Assembly: GCA_937901345.1 (NCBI GenBank)
Contig: CALCHM010000163.1
Location: forward strand, 1 to 5,058
Source of the DNA: an uncultured Prevotella sp.
GTDB lineage: Bacteria; Bacteroidota; Bacteroidia; Bacteroidales; Bacteroidaceae
Reading direction: 5' to 3'
DNA: 5,058 nt
Positions 1 through 5,058 of this stretch are shown piece by piece. Both the position numbers and the translations under genes were made by a program. How positions within the stretch are numbered: the stretch's first letter is position 1; each line of letters starts with the position of its first letter. The notes beneath the pieces were generated by a model that did not search any database, was not told the origin of the DNA, and saw only the letters and a program-made list of their open reading frames with translations.

Positions 1-1432
1 CGTTAGCGTCGATGTCGAAAGTAACTTCAATCTGGGGCACACCGCGACGAGCGGGAGCGATACCTGCGAGGTTAAAGCGACCGATAGACTTGTTCTGTGC
101 AGCCATAGGACGTTCACCCTGAAGTACGTGGATAGTCACTTCGGGCTGGTTGTCTTCAGCTGTTGAGAACACCTGACTCTTCTTACAAGGAATAGTTGCG
201 TTTGCTTCGATGAGCTTTGTCATCACACCACCGAGCGTTTCGATACCCATTGAGAGGGGAGTCACGTCGAGGAGCACGATGTCGCCCACACCTTCTTCCT
301 TGTTCAAGATTGCACCCTGGATAGAAGCACCTACTGCTACCACTTCGTCGGGGTTTACGCCCTTTGAAGGAGCCTTTCCGAAGAAGTCTTCAACGAGTTG
401 CTGAATAGCGGGGATACGTGTAGAACCACCTACGAGGATGACTTCATCAATTTCAGACTTAGAGATACCAGCGTCGCGGAGCGCCTGTTCGCAAGGCACC
501 TTACAAGCCTGGATGAGGTTGTGAGCGAGCTGTTCGAACTTCGCACGTGTCAAGTTGCGTACGAGGTGCTTGGGACCAGAAGCAGTTGCTGTGATGTAGG
601 GGAGGTTAATCTCTGTAGCAGCAGAGCTTGAGAGTTCGCACTTCGCCTTTTCTGCAGCTTCCTTCAAACGCTGCATTGCCATGGGGTCGAGTGAGAGGTC
701 AACACCTTCTTCAGCCTTAAATTCAGAAACGAGCCAGTCAATGATCACCTGGTCAAAGTCGTCACCACCGAGGTGGGTGTCACCGTTTGTAGAAAGTACT
801 TCAAACACACCACCACCGAACTCGAGGATAGAAATATCAAACGTACCACCACCAAGGTCGAATACTGCAATCTTCATATCCTTGTGCGCCTTGTCAATAC
901 CGTAAGCAAGAGCAGCAGCAGTAGGTTCGTTCACGATACGCTGTACGTTAAGACCTGCAATCTGACCTGCTTCTTTTGTAGCCTGACGCTGTGAGTCAGA
1001 GAAGTAAGCAGGAACGGTGATGACAGCGTCTGTAACTTCCTGACCAAGGTAGTCTTCAGCAGTCTTCTTCATCTTCTGAAGCACCATTGCAGAGATTTCC
1101 TGGGGCGTATAGTTGCGACCGTCGATCGCCACACGGGGAGTGTTGTTTTCGCCCTTCACTACGTCGTAAGGCATGCGAGAAACTTCCTTCGCTACCTGGT
1201 CATAAGTTTCACCCATGAAGCGCTTGATAGAATAGATGGTGCGCTTGGGGTTTGTGATCGCCTGACGCTTTGCGGGGTCGCCCACCTTGCGTTCGCCGCC
1301 TTCTACGAAAGCTACGATTGAAGGAGTAGTGCGCTTACCTTCAGCGTTTGTGATTACAACAGGTTCGTTACCTTCAAATACTGATACACATGAGTTAGTT
1401 GTACCAAGGTCAATACCAATAATTTTTCCCAT
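1..1432 (-). CDS. dnaK: Molecular chaperone DnaK (Hsp70), N-terminal part, cut by window edge
   Basis: ATP-dependent cytosolic Hsp70 that binds exposed hydrophobic peptide segments and folds proteins with DnaJ and GrpE. I translated the minus strand from the ATG at 1432: 477 uninterrupted codons run off the left edge, against about 630-640 residues for a full DnaK. All three Hsp70 signatures are present: IDLGTTNS (residues 7-14), VFDLGGGTFDIS (190-201) and VILVGGSTRIP (331-341). The nucleotide-binding domain covers about 1-380, the interdomain linker DIVLLDVTPLS is at 384-394, and the beta substrate-binding domain has begun by the edge. The C-terminal lid is outside the window. The start is fixed by the canonical MGKIIGIDLG. 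The leader is A-rich without a Shine-Dalgarno sequence, as usual in Bacteroidota. Codon use is strongly biased (GGT, AAC, GAC, AAG), fitting high expression. It appears to have its own sigma-54-type promoter, so it is probably not an operon partner of proA upstream. Confidence 0.98.
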   Translation of the reverse strand, partial: MGKIIGIDLGTTNSCVSVFEGNEPVVITNAEGKRTTPSIVAFVEGGERKVGDPAKRQAITNPKRTIYSIKRFMGETYDQVAKEVSRMPYDVVKGENNTPRVAIDGRNYTPQEISAMVLQKMKKTAEDYLGQEVTDAVITVPAYFSDSQRQATKEAGQIAGLNVQRIVNEPTAAALAYGIDKAHKDMKIAVFDLGGGTFDISILEFGGGVFEVLSTNGDTHLGGDDFDQVIIDWLVSEFKAEEGVDLSLDPMAMQRLKEAAEKAKCELSSSAATEINLPYITATASGPKHLVRNLTRAKFEQLAHNLIQACKVPCEQALRDAGISKSEIDEVILVGGSTRIPAIQQLVEDFFGKAPSKGVNPDEVVAVGASIQGAILNKEEGVGDIVLLDVTPLSMGIETLGGVMTKLIEANATIPCKKSQVFSTAEDNQPEVTIHVLQGERPMAAQNKSIGRFNLAGIAPARRGVPQIEVTFDIDAN

Positions 1433-1478
1433 AATAGTTTTGTTTATTTTAATTGTTAATATTTTTTGTCGTTGTTAT

Positions 1479-1488
1479 CCCTTTCGGG
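1479..1488 (-). other. Small GNRA-type hairpin in the dnaK leader
   Basis: On the minus strand the sequence is CCCGAAAGGG: a 3-bp G/C stem closed by a GAAA tetraloop. It lies a few nucleotides after the predicted dnaK transcription start (about 1494) and about 47 nt before the start codon. The remainder of the leader is A-rich and unstructured by eye. It might stabilise the 5' end of the mRNA. The stem is short, so this is only a weak structural observation. Confidence 0.25.
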
Positions 1489-1504
1489 TTTTGCCTATAT
1501 ATTT

Positions 1505-1520
1505 AGCAAATGGCGTGCCA
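1505..1520 (-). promoter_or_regulatory. Sigma-54 (RpoN) -24/-12 promoter of dnaK
   Basis: Read on the minus strand the sequence is TGGCACGCCATTTGCT. This matches the published sigma-54 consensus TGGCACG-N4-TTGCW at every defined base, with GG at -24 and GC at -12 correctly spaced and the preferred T just upstream. With the C of TTGC at 1506 taken as -12, transcription would start near 1494 on a G, giving a leader of about 62 nt to the dnaK ATG. I see no TAnnTTTG housekeeping-type element between here and dnaK. Two palindromes at about -79 and -99 fit an activator site. The promoter assignment rests on sequence match only; the start site is inferred. Confidence 0.8.
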
Positions 1521-1564
1521 AAAATGATCGTATTGCTGATTTTATGGCATTTTTTTTGAAAAAA

Positions 1565-1580
1565 CTGACAGAAATGGCAG
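1565..1580. promoter_or_regulatory. Promoter-proximal palindrome of the probable dnaK enhancer
   Basis: CTGACAGAAATGGCAG is an inverted repeat of CTGACA and TGGCAG around a 4-nt centre, with one mismatch from perfect symmetry. Its centre lies about 79 bp upstream of the predicted sigma-54 start of dnaK. It shares half-sites and geometry with the perfect palindrome 20 bp further upstream. This is the arrangement expected for binding two dimers of a sigma-54 enhancer-binding protein on one face of the helix. The protein is not identifiable from this window. Confidence 0.55.
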
Positions 1581-1584
1581 ATTG

Positions 1585-1600
1585 CTGACAGTTTTGTCAG
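1585..1600. promoter_or_regulatory. Promoter-distal palindrome of the probable dnaK enhancer
   Basis: CTGACAGTTTTGTCAG contains perfect 6-bp arms, CTGACA and TGTCAG, around four bases. Its centre is about 99 bp upstream of the predicted dnaK start and exactly 20 bp (about two helical turns) from the centre of the neighbouring copy. The recurrence of CTGACAG at both sites argues for a real protein site rather than a chance hairpin. An alternative is that it is the operator of an unrelated repressor, or that it serves the divergent promoter candidate at 1657-1687. Confidence 0.6.
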
Positions 1601-1656
1601 GTTTTTATGCTGTTTTTCTTAAGAAATATTGGATAAAGCACAAAAAAGGTTGCAAA

Positions 1657-1687
1657 ATTGATGTTCTGGGATGGAAATCTAACTTTG
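1657..1687 (+). promoter_or_regulatory. Bacteroidales-type promoter candidate, plus strand
   Basis: ATTG at 1657-1660 is followed after exactly 19 nt by TAACTTTG at 1680-1687. This matches the Bacteroidales -33 (TTTG/TTG) and -7 (TAnnTTTG) elements, with all six defined bases of the -7 element present. It points away from dnaK into a stretch with no convincing protein gene. Transcription would begin near 1692-1695 and meet the T-run hairpin at 1844-1885. It may drive a small RNA, or it may be a chance match in AT-rich DNA. Confidence 0.4.
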
Positions 1688-1760
1688 TGGGGTAAATTGT
1701 GTGGACAAAGACTCAAATAATAGTTGTTGGGGACCAATAAAGTCTGCGGGAAGGGATTTG

Positions 1761-1886
1761 GGAAAAATTTGGCGTCCCACAGTGTTGCGGGGCATGACTT
1801 GGAAAAAATCTGGGGGCTCGCAGAGTTGCGGGACGTGAAATGAAAAAAATCTGGGTGCCGCGAACTTCGTGACCCCAGATTTTTTG
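1761..1886. repeat. Three degenerate tandem repeat units of about 40 bp
   Basis: Units begin near 1761, 1801 and 1842. Each opens with a run of A's followed by TCTGGG or a close variant (TTTGGCG in the first), then a G/C-rich stretch containing GTTGCGGG in the first two units and the related CTTCGTGAC in the third. Units two and three share AAAAAATCTGGG. The third unit ends with the reverse complement of its own start, making a hairpin. The pattern resembles a dispersed intergenic repeat whose outer ends can pair. I cannot tell from one window whether it recurs in the genome. Confidence 0.5.
1844..1885. terminator. Bidirectional terminator-like hairpin downstream of proA
   Basis: AAAAAATCTGGG (1844-1855) pairs perfectly with CCCAGATTTTTT (1874-1885): a 12-bp stem with an 18-nt loop that can itself fold (CGAA with TTCG). 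Both strands end in a run of six or seven T's, so it could stop transcription either way. On the minus strand it lies 67 nt after the proA stop codon and could end the phosphoesterase-proA transcript before the dnaK promoter. On the plus strand it would end the candidate small RNA. It coincides with the last unit of the local repeat, so its origin may be repeat-derived. Confidence 0.6.
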
Positions 1887-1952
1887 AAAATGGCATGAGA
1901 CGGTTGTCGGAAATGGGATTATTTCGTTTACAGAGGTTATTCTGAATTTTGA

Positions 1953-3200
1953 TTATGCTCTCACTTGTCCCTCTCCACGAATTATCCACTTGTAAGTGCA
2001 GATTTCTTCCAACGCCATTGGACCCCGAGCGTGGAGTTTCTGCGTGCTAATGCCGATTTCGGCGCCGAGTCCGAACTGCGCACCATCTGTGAACGAGGTG
2101 GGGGCATTGACATACACGCAGGCGGCGTCCACCAAATTTTGGAACCGACGAATGGCGATTTCGTCCTCGCTCACGATACATTCGCTATGTCCCGAACCAT
2201 ATTGAGCAATATGCGTGATGGCTTCGTCAACGCTCGCAACGGTACGGATTGACATTTTGTAGTCCAAATACTCTGTGCCATACGCGTCATCAGAAATTAA
2301 TTGCAGCAATTCTTCGGGATAATACCCTTTGAGAACTTCCAGCGCAGTAGCGTCTGCATAGATTGTCACACGATGATCTGCCATTGGTGCGCAGATGTCA
2401 GGAAGGTTGCCCAATCTTTCGCGATGTATAAGCAGGCAGTCTAGCGCGTTGCACACACTCACACGGCGCGTTTTGGCATTAACCGTAATGTTGCGGGCAT
2501 AGTCAAGATTGGCGGTGGCGTCAATATATGTGTGACACACTCCAGCTCCAGTTTCAATTACGGGAATCGTTGCTTCCGAGCGCACAAAGTTAATGAGGTT
2601 GCTACTGCCTCGCGGAATGATGAGATCTACCCAACCTCGCGCATGGAGTAGGGCAGTGGTGGCCTCTCGGTCTGAAGGGAGCAGGGTGACGAGGCGCTGA
2701 GGCAGTCCTTCCTGGTGCAGAACATTTTCTATAAGATTCACTATGGCGCGATTTGAGCATTCGGCGTCACTACCTCCTTTCAATACACAGGCACTTCCTG
2801 CTTTGAGGCACAATGCAAAGACATCGAAACTCACGTTTGGACGTGCTTCGTAAATCACTCCGATAACTCCGAAGGGCACTGCCACCTTTTGCAACTGTAA
2901 ACCGTTGGGGAGTGTTTTTGCAAGCAATTCTTTGCCTAGCGGTGAGGGGAGTTTCGCCACGTTGCGCATGTCGGAAGCAATGCCAACCAAGCGTTCGGAC
3001 GTTAGTTTCAGACGGTCGTATTTGGGATTTGTAGGAGACATTCGTTCCAAGTCTTGTTGGTTGGCTGAAAGTAGGGTATCTACATTTTTCTCTATTGCAT
3101 CAGCCACCGAGAGCAATACACGATTGATATCGGTTTCAGCCAGTAATAACAAGTCTCGACTGGCAGAACGGATTTCTTTAAAGAGAGGTGTCAAGTCCAT
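1953..3200 (-). CDS. proA: Gamma-glutamyl phosphate reductase (glutamate-5-semialdehyde dehydrogenase)
   Basis: This is the second enzyme of proline biosynthesis. It uses NADPH to reduce gamma-glutamyl phosphate, the ProB product, to glutamate-5-semialdehyde, which cyclises to pyrroline-5-carboxylate. The product has 415 residues, the normal family length. The aldehyde-dehydrogenase-like fold shows conserved YEARPNVS (117-124), the catalytic cysteine C250 in RRVSVCNALD, the ProA signature V321-x5-AITHIAQYGSGHSECI (to 342), and the C-terminal block FTDGAQFGLGAEIGIS (370-385). The start MDLTPLFKEI is the usual one and all motifs are intact. It lies 51 nt after the phosphoesterase stop codon in the same direction. 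I see no clear TAnnTTTG promoter in the gap (CTACTTTTT is the nearest), so read-through from upstream is likely. No proB is adjacent upstream or downstream in this window, though the two genes are often neighbours in bacteria. Confidence 0.97.
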   Translation of the reverse strand: MDLTPLFKEIRSASRDLLLLAETDINRVLLSVADAIEKNVDTLLSANQQDLERMSPTNPKYDRLKLTSERLVGIASDMRNVAKLPSPLGKELLAKTLPNGLQLQKVAVPFGVIGVIYEARPNVSFDVFALCLKAGSACVLKGGSDAECSNRAIVNLIENVLHQEGLPQRLVTLLPSDREATTALLHARGWVDLIIPRGSSNLINFVRSEATIPVIETGAGVCHTYIDATANLDYARNITVNAKTRRVSVCNALDCLLIHRERLGNLPDICAPMADHRVTIYADATALEVLKGYYPEELLQLISDDAYGTEYLDYKMSIRTVASVDEAITHIAQYGSGHSECIVSEDEIAIRRFQNLVDAACVYVNAPTSFTDGAQFGLGAEIGISTQKLHARGPMALEEICTYKWIIRGEGQVRA

Positions 3201-3251
3201 ATATATAATATTGTGTGATGTATTTGTAAAAAGTAGTCGTTCATCTCCACT

Positions 3252-4397
3252 TCATCGCTTCAGTTCAATAACCACCACTTCAGGCCATGCGCCGAAGCGG
3301 AAGGGGATGTTTGAACCGGCACCCGTGGAGACGATTAAGTGTTGCGTTCCTTCCCTATAATGTCCACCCCATTCTTGATAAATCCATTGAGAAGGGGAAA
3401 AACCTGCCACCTTAAATTGCATCGCATGTGTGTGACCTGAGAGGGTGAGTGCGATGTTGGGGTATTGCGGAATTACTTCGCGTCGCCAATGTGTTGGGTC
3501 GTGACTGAGGAGAATGACGGGTGCATCTTGTGAAACATGTTGCATGGTCTTCCTGAGGTCGCCATAACTAGGAAAAGGTGGACGCGCAACGTTTTCAACT
3601 CCTGCAACTATTAGCGAGTCAGATTTGCGGTGAATGATGCGTGCTTCGTTTTGAAGTAAGTGCCACCCCATCTCTTGCTGCGCCTTTTGGAGTTGTGCAA
3701 TGCGTGCTTTGCGTGCGCCGAGGCCTTTTTCGGGGTGATAGGTTGTATAGTCGTGGTTACCCATGATGGAGAAAACTCCGTCCCTCGCACAAAGGCATGC
3801 AAGAATATCTTTAAAAGGCGTAAGTTCTTCGGGAGACGTGTTTACCAAGTCGCCCGTGAAGACAATCAAATCGGGGTGGAGTTCGTTTACCTGCATTACC
3901 ATTTTGTGGATATAGGTTGTGTCCGTTCCGAAGGTGCCCAAATGCAGGTCGCTGATTTGAACAATCTTGTATCCCTCAAAACTTGCGGGTAGGTTTTGAA
4001 TCCTTACGCTCTCCGTTTTTACCGTCAGTCGTTGCCATCCTTGAAGGAAACCATAAAGAGCCATGCCGAAAGTAAGCAATCCAACACTCAGTCCTACCCA
4101 TGCGCCAACCGCGGCACATGTGGGGTGAAGCAAACTCAGCATACGCCCTGCGAGCGCAAACACCATGAAACATATTTTGGGGAGACAGAAGCAGAGAAAT
4201 AAGCAGAAGGTGCCCTTTAATACCCAATGGTCGGCATGTCCCAGTACAAAGCAACCAATACCTGCAATGGTCAGCAAAAGGGGTACCCAATACACGAAGT
4301 TCCAAAAGGGGGCAACATTGCCGCGCACGTAGGTCCACCAAATGTAACAATCGGGCACAATAATCAGGAGTAATAAGATAAAAGGAAGTAGGGGCAT
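3252..4397 (-). CDS. Membrane-anchored calcineurin-like metallophosphoesterase (YkuE/YaeI type)
   Basis: The predicted protein has 381 residues: four hydrophobic segments (about 1-20, 33-53, 61-84 and 95-118) followed by a metallophosphoesterase domain (about 140-381). The two-metal motifs are all visible: DLH (D150, H152), GD (G182-D183), GNHD (213-216), H299 in LSHD, and GHTH (321-324). The domain probably hydrolyses a phosphomonoester or phosphodiester at the membrane. Related membrane-associated members act on lipid substrates, but the substrate here cannot be told. The frame stays open upstream to 4736, but the extra 113 codons lack membrane-protein character, cross the promoter region and overlap the divergent gene. 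I chose the ATG at 4397 because it opens directly into the first membrane segment and lies about 30 nt after a good promoter. It probably heads a two-gene transcript with proA; no functional link is evident. Confidence 0.9.
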   Translation of the reverse strand: MPLLPFILLLLIIVPDCYIWWTYVRGNVAPFWNFVYWVPLLLTIAGIGCFVLGHADHWVLKGTFCLFLCFCLPKICFMVFALAGRMLSLLHPTCAAVGAWVGLSVGLLTFGMALYGFLQGWQRLTVKTESVRIQNLPASFEGYKIVQISDLHLGTFGTDTTYIHKMVMQVNELHPDLIVFTGDLVNTSPEELTPFKDILACLCARDGVFSIMGNHDYTTYHPEKGLGARKARIAQLQKAQQEMGWHLLQNEARIIHRKSDSLIVAGVENVARPPFPSYGDLRKTMQHVSQDAPVILLSHDPTHWRREVIPQYPNIALTLSGHTHAMQFKVAGFSPSQWIYQEWGGHYREGTQHLIVSTGAGSNIPFRFGAWPEVVVIELKR

Positions 4398-4433
4398 GAG
4401 GAAATCGTCTAGTTTTGTAGGTTTCAGTGGTTG

Positions 4434-4464
4434 CAAAGATGCGCATTTTTGTGGATTGAGCAAA
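4434..4464 (-). promoter_or_regulatory. Promoter of the phosphoesterase-proA unit
   Basis: On the minus strand TTTG (from 4464) is followed after exactly 19 nt by CATCTTTG (4441-4434), which differs from the Bacteroidales -7 consensus TAnnTTTG only at the first base. Transcription would start around 4427-4430, giving a leader of about 30 nt to the ATG at 4397. The position supports that start over the longer open frame. Confidence 0.6.
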
Positions 4465-4538
4465 GGTAGAGCGCTGAAAAACGTAGTGGAGTGTGTAACC
4501 TTAATACTTGGATAGGAACTATATTTCATTTTTTTACG

Positions 4539-4546
4539 TATATTTG
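4539..4546 (+). promoter_or_regulatory. Possible -7 element for the nitroreductase gene
   Basis: TATATTTG fits TAnnTTTG fully and would start transcription near 4552, leaving a leader of about 68 nt. No TTTG or TTG lies 17-23 nt upstream, so the -33 half is missing. The gene may need an activator, or the true promoter may lie elsewhere in the divergent region. Confidence 0.35.
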
Positions 4547-4563
4547 CCGCGAGAAGTTTAGCG

Positions 4564-4581
4564 CTTTGGGGATTCCCAAAG
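4564..4581. promoter_or_regulatory. 18-bp near-palindrome, operator or leader hairpin candidate
   Basis: CTTTGGGGATTCCCAAAG has 7-bp perfect arms (CTTTGGG and CCCAAAG) around GATT, with eight of nine positions symmetric. It lies between the plus-strand -7 element and the nitroreductase start codon, and overlaps a second minus-strand promoter-like sequence. It could be a repressor site for the divergent region, or a hairpin in the nitroreductase leader. No regulator family is identifiable from it. Confidence 0.4.
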
Positions 4582-4605
4582 ATGTTACACCGTAGAATAC
4601 TCAAA
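4577..4605 (-). promoter_or_regulatory. Second, weaker minus-strand promoter-like sequence
   Basis: On the minus strand TTTG (4605-4602) is followed after 17 nt by CATCTTTG (4584-4577), the same -7 variant as in the phosphoesterase promoter. Its -7 element overlaps the palindrome at 4564-4581. It would add about 170 nt of leader to the phosphoesterase mRNA. The spacing is shorter than the preferred 19 nt, so this is tentative. Confidence 0.25.
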
Positions 4606-4620
4606 ACTAGATACGTAAAA

Positions 4621-5058
4621 ATGAATCTCCGAACCATTATTCTAACAACGCTAACTGCCACGCTTTCGCTCAGCAGTTGCCAAAACGAAAACACGACTAT
4701 GAAACACAGTGACACACCCGTTATTGACGCCATCATGGCGCGTCGCTCTATTCGTCAGTATAAGGAAACACCCGTGCCTCGCGAACTCCTGCAGCAGATT
4801 GCGGAGTGTGGCGTGAACGCCCCCAATGCCATGAACAAGCAAGAGTGGGAGGTGCGCATTCTTGACGATGCCAACTACATGAACGAAGTGACCGAATTGA
4901 TGAAGCAGGAAATGCCGCAATTTGTAAATAGCGATGCACCTGGTTTTCGCAATGCCTTCCGCAATGCTATGGCGCTCATCGCCGTGGCATGTCCTGATGA
5001 CGAAATGGGCATGACGCTCATCAATGTCGGACTTATGGGTGAAAACATGAGCGTCATG
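4621..5058 (+). CDS. Nitroreductase-family lipoprotein, 5' part, cut by window edge
   Basis: 146 codons are visible and the frame is open at the right edge. Residues 1-20 form a lipoprotein signal peptide: MNLR, a hydrophobic stretch, then the lipobox LSSC with the lipidation cysteine at C20. The mature part begins like FMN-dependent nitroreductases: RRSIRQY (41-47, the FMN-phosphate region), APNAMNKQEW (67-76), and INVGLMGENM (134-143), which corresponds to the D-x-G-x4-NM-like helix of the family. Such enzymes reduce nitro compounds, quinones or flavins with NAD(P)H, and some do other flavin chemistry; the substrate is unknown. Most family members are cytoplasmic, so an exported, lipid-anchored form is notable. 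M27 (4699) would give a cytoplasmic form, but the clear signal peptide favours 4621. After the cysteine comes QNEN rather than a strongly acidic surface-export signal, so inner or outer membrane placement is open. It is divergent from the phosphoesterase gene. Confidence 0.88.
   Translation, partial: MNLRTIILTTLTATLSLSSCQNENTTMKHSDTPVIDAIMARRSIRQYKETPVPRELLQQIAECGVNAPNAMNKQEWEVRILDDANYMNEVTELMKQEMPQFVNSDAPGFRNAFRNAMALIAVACPDDEMGMTLINVGLMGENMSVM

Larger units (their letters stand above)
1694..1886 (+). ncRNA. Candidate small RNA between dnaK and proA
   Basis: This is an inferred transcript of about 190 nt. It would start just after the plus-strand promoter candidate (1657-1687) and end at the hairpin with a T-run at 1844-1885. 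No known RNA family is recognised. The only reading frames inside are tiny: one of 14 codons starts at 1794 and one of 10 codons at 1840 (MKKIWVPRTS), neither with supporting features. The 3' half consists of degenerate 40-bp repeats, so the T-run hairpin may belong to a repeat family rather than to a dedicated gene. If real, the RNA would be divergent from dnaK and convergent with proA, ending 67 nt before the proA stop codon. Confidence 0.3.
4531..4621. repeat. Inverted repeat flanking the nitroreductase leader
   Basis: TTTTTACGTAT (4531-4541) is the exact reverse complement of ATACGTAAAAA (4611-4621), with 69 bp between. The match extends to TCATTTTT/AAAAATGA if a 2-T insertion is allowed. 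The right arm ends on the A of the nitroreductase start codon. In a transcript starting upstream of 4531 the arms could pair and cover the start; a transcript from the nearby -7 element (start about 4553) would lack the left arm. It could also be a pair of protein sites. A/T richness makes chance possible. Confidence 0.35.

Noticed and set aside
1287..1559. A 90-codon plus-strand open frame over the dnaK start and upstream region
   Set aside because: It is antisense to the dnaK N-terminus and to its promoter and has no protein-family features. Several other plus-strand frames opposite dnaK are likewise shadows of its strong codon bias.
1545..1559. A second sigma-54-like sequence on the plus strand, TGGCAT-N5-TTGA
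   Set aside because: The near-invariant GC of the -12 element is GA, and the sequence is mostly a T-run, so chance is more likely.
1433..1600. A CIRCE/HrcA operator upstream of dnaK
   Set aside because: I looked for TTAGCACTC-N9-GAGTGCTAA and saw no resemblance; the palindromes present have a different half-site.
1761..1886. The tandem repeats as a CRISPR array
   Set aside because: The units are adjacent, degenerate and without distinct spacers, and no cas gene is in the window.
1597..1989. A 130-codon minus-strand open frame between proA and dnaK
   Set aside because: It overlaps the proA 3' end in another frame, runs through the degenerate repeats and the terminator-like hairpin, and has no recognisable domain or leader.
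4398..4736. A 113-codon N-terminal extension of the phosphoesterase
   Set aside because: It would cross the phosphoesterase's own promoter candidate and overlap the divergent nitroreductase gene. The sequence is unlike the membrane domain that begins at 4397.

Overview
The window looks like chromosomal DNA from a member of the Bacteroidota, most likely a Prevotella-like Bacteroidales. Three things suggest this. No Shine-Dalgarno sequences precede the genes; the leaders are A/T-rich instead. Promoter candidates fit the Bacteroidales pattern (TTTG or TTG, about 19 nt, TAnnTTTG). The protein sequences also have that flavour. Genus placement is by impression, not by a search.

Layout. Positions 1-1432 (minus) hold the N-terminal 477 codons of dnaK, cut by the left edge. 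Positions 1433-1952 carry no convincing protein gene but are rich in signals. For dnaK, reading on the minus strand, there is a full-consensus sigma-54 (-24/-12) promoter, and upstream of it two 16-bp palindromes spaced exactly 20 bp centre to centre, as expected of an enhancer-binding-protein site. Further right are a plus-strand housekeeping-type promoter candidate, a degenerate tandem repeat of about 40 bp, and a strong hairpin with T-runs on both strands. The last three could together define a small RNA of about 190 nt. The hairpin could also terminate proA.

Positions 1953-3200 (minus) are an intact proA (gamma-glutamyl phosphate reductase, proline synthesis). It lies 51 nt downstream of a membrane-anchored calcineurin-like metallophosphoesterase (3252-4397, minus), so the two are probably co-transcribed. 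Positions 4398-4620 form a divergent promoter region with a good minus-strand promoter for the phosphoesterase, a weaker plus-strand -7 element, an 18-bp near-palindrome and a wide inverted repeat whose right arm ends at the next start codon. Positions 4621-5058 (plus) are the 5' part of a nitroreductase-family gene with a lipoprotein signal peptide, cut by the right edge.

The genes are mainly housekeeping. No CRISPR array, insertion sequence, tRNA or rRNA was seen. The most notable point is the regulatory architecture of dnaK: a chaperone gene apparently driven by sigma-54 plus a dedicated activator. The possible divergent small RNA next to it comes second.
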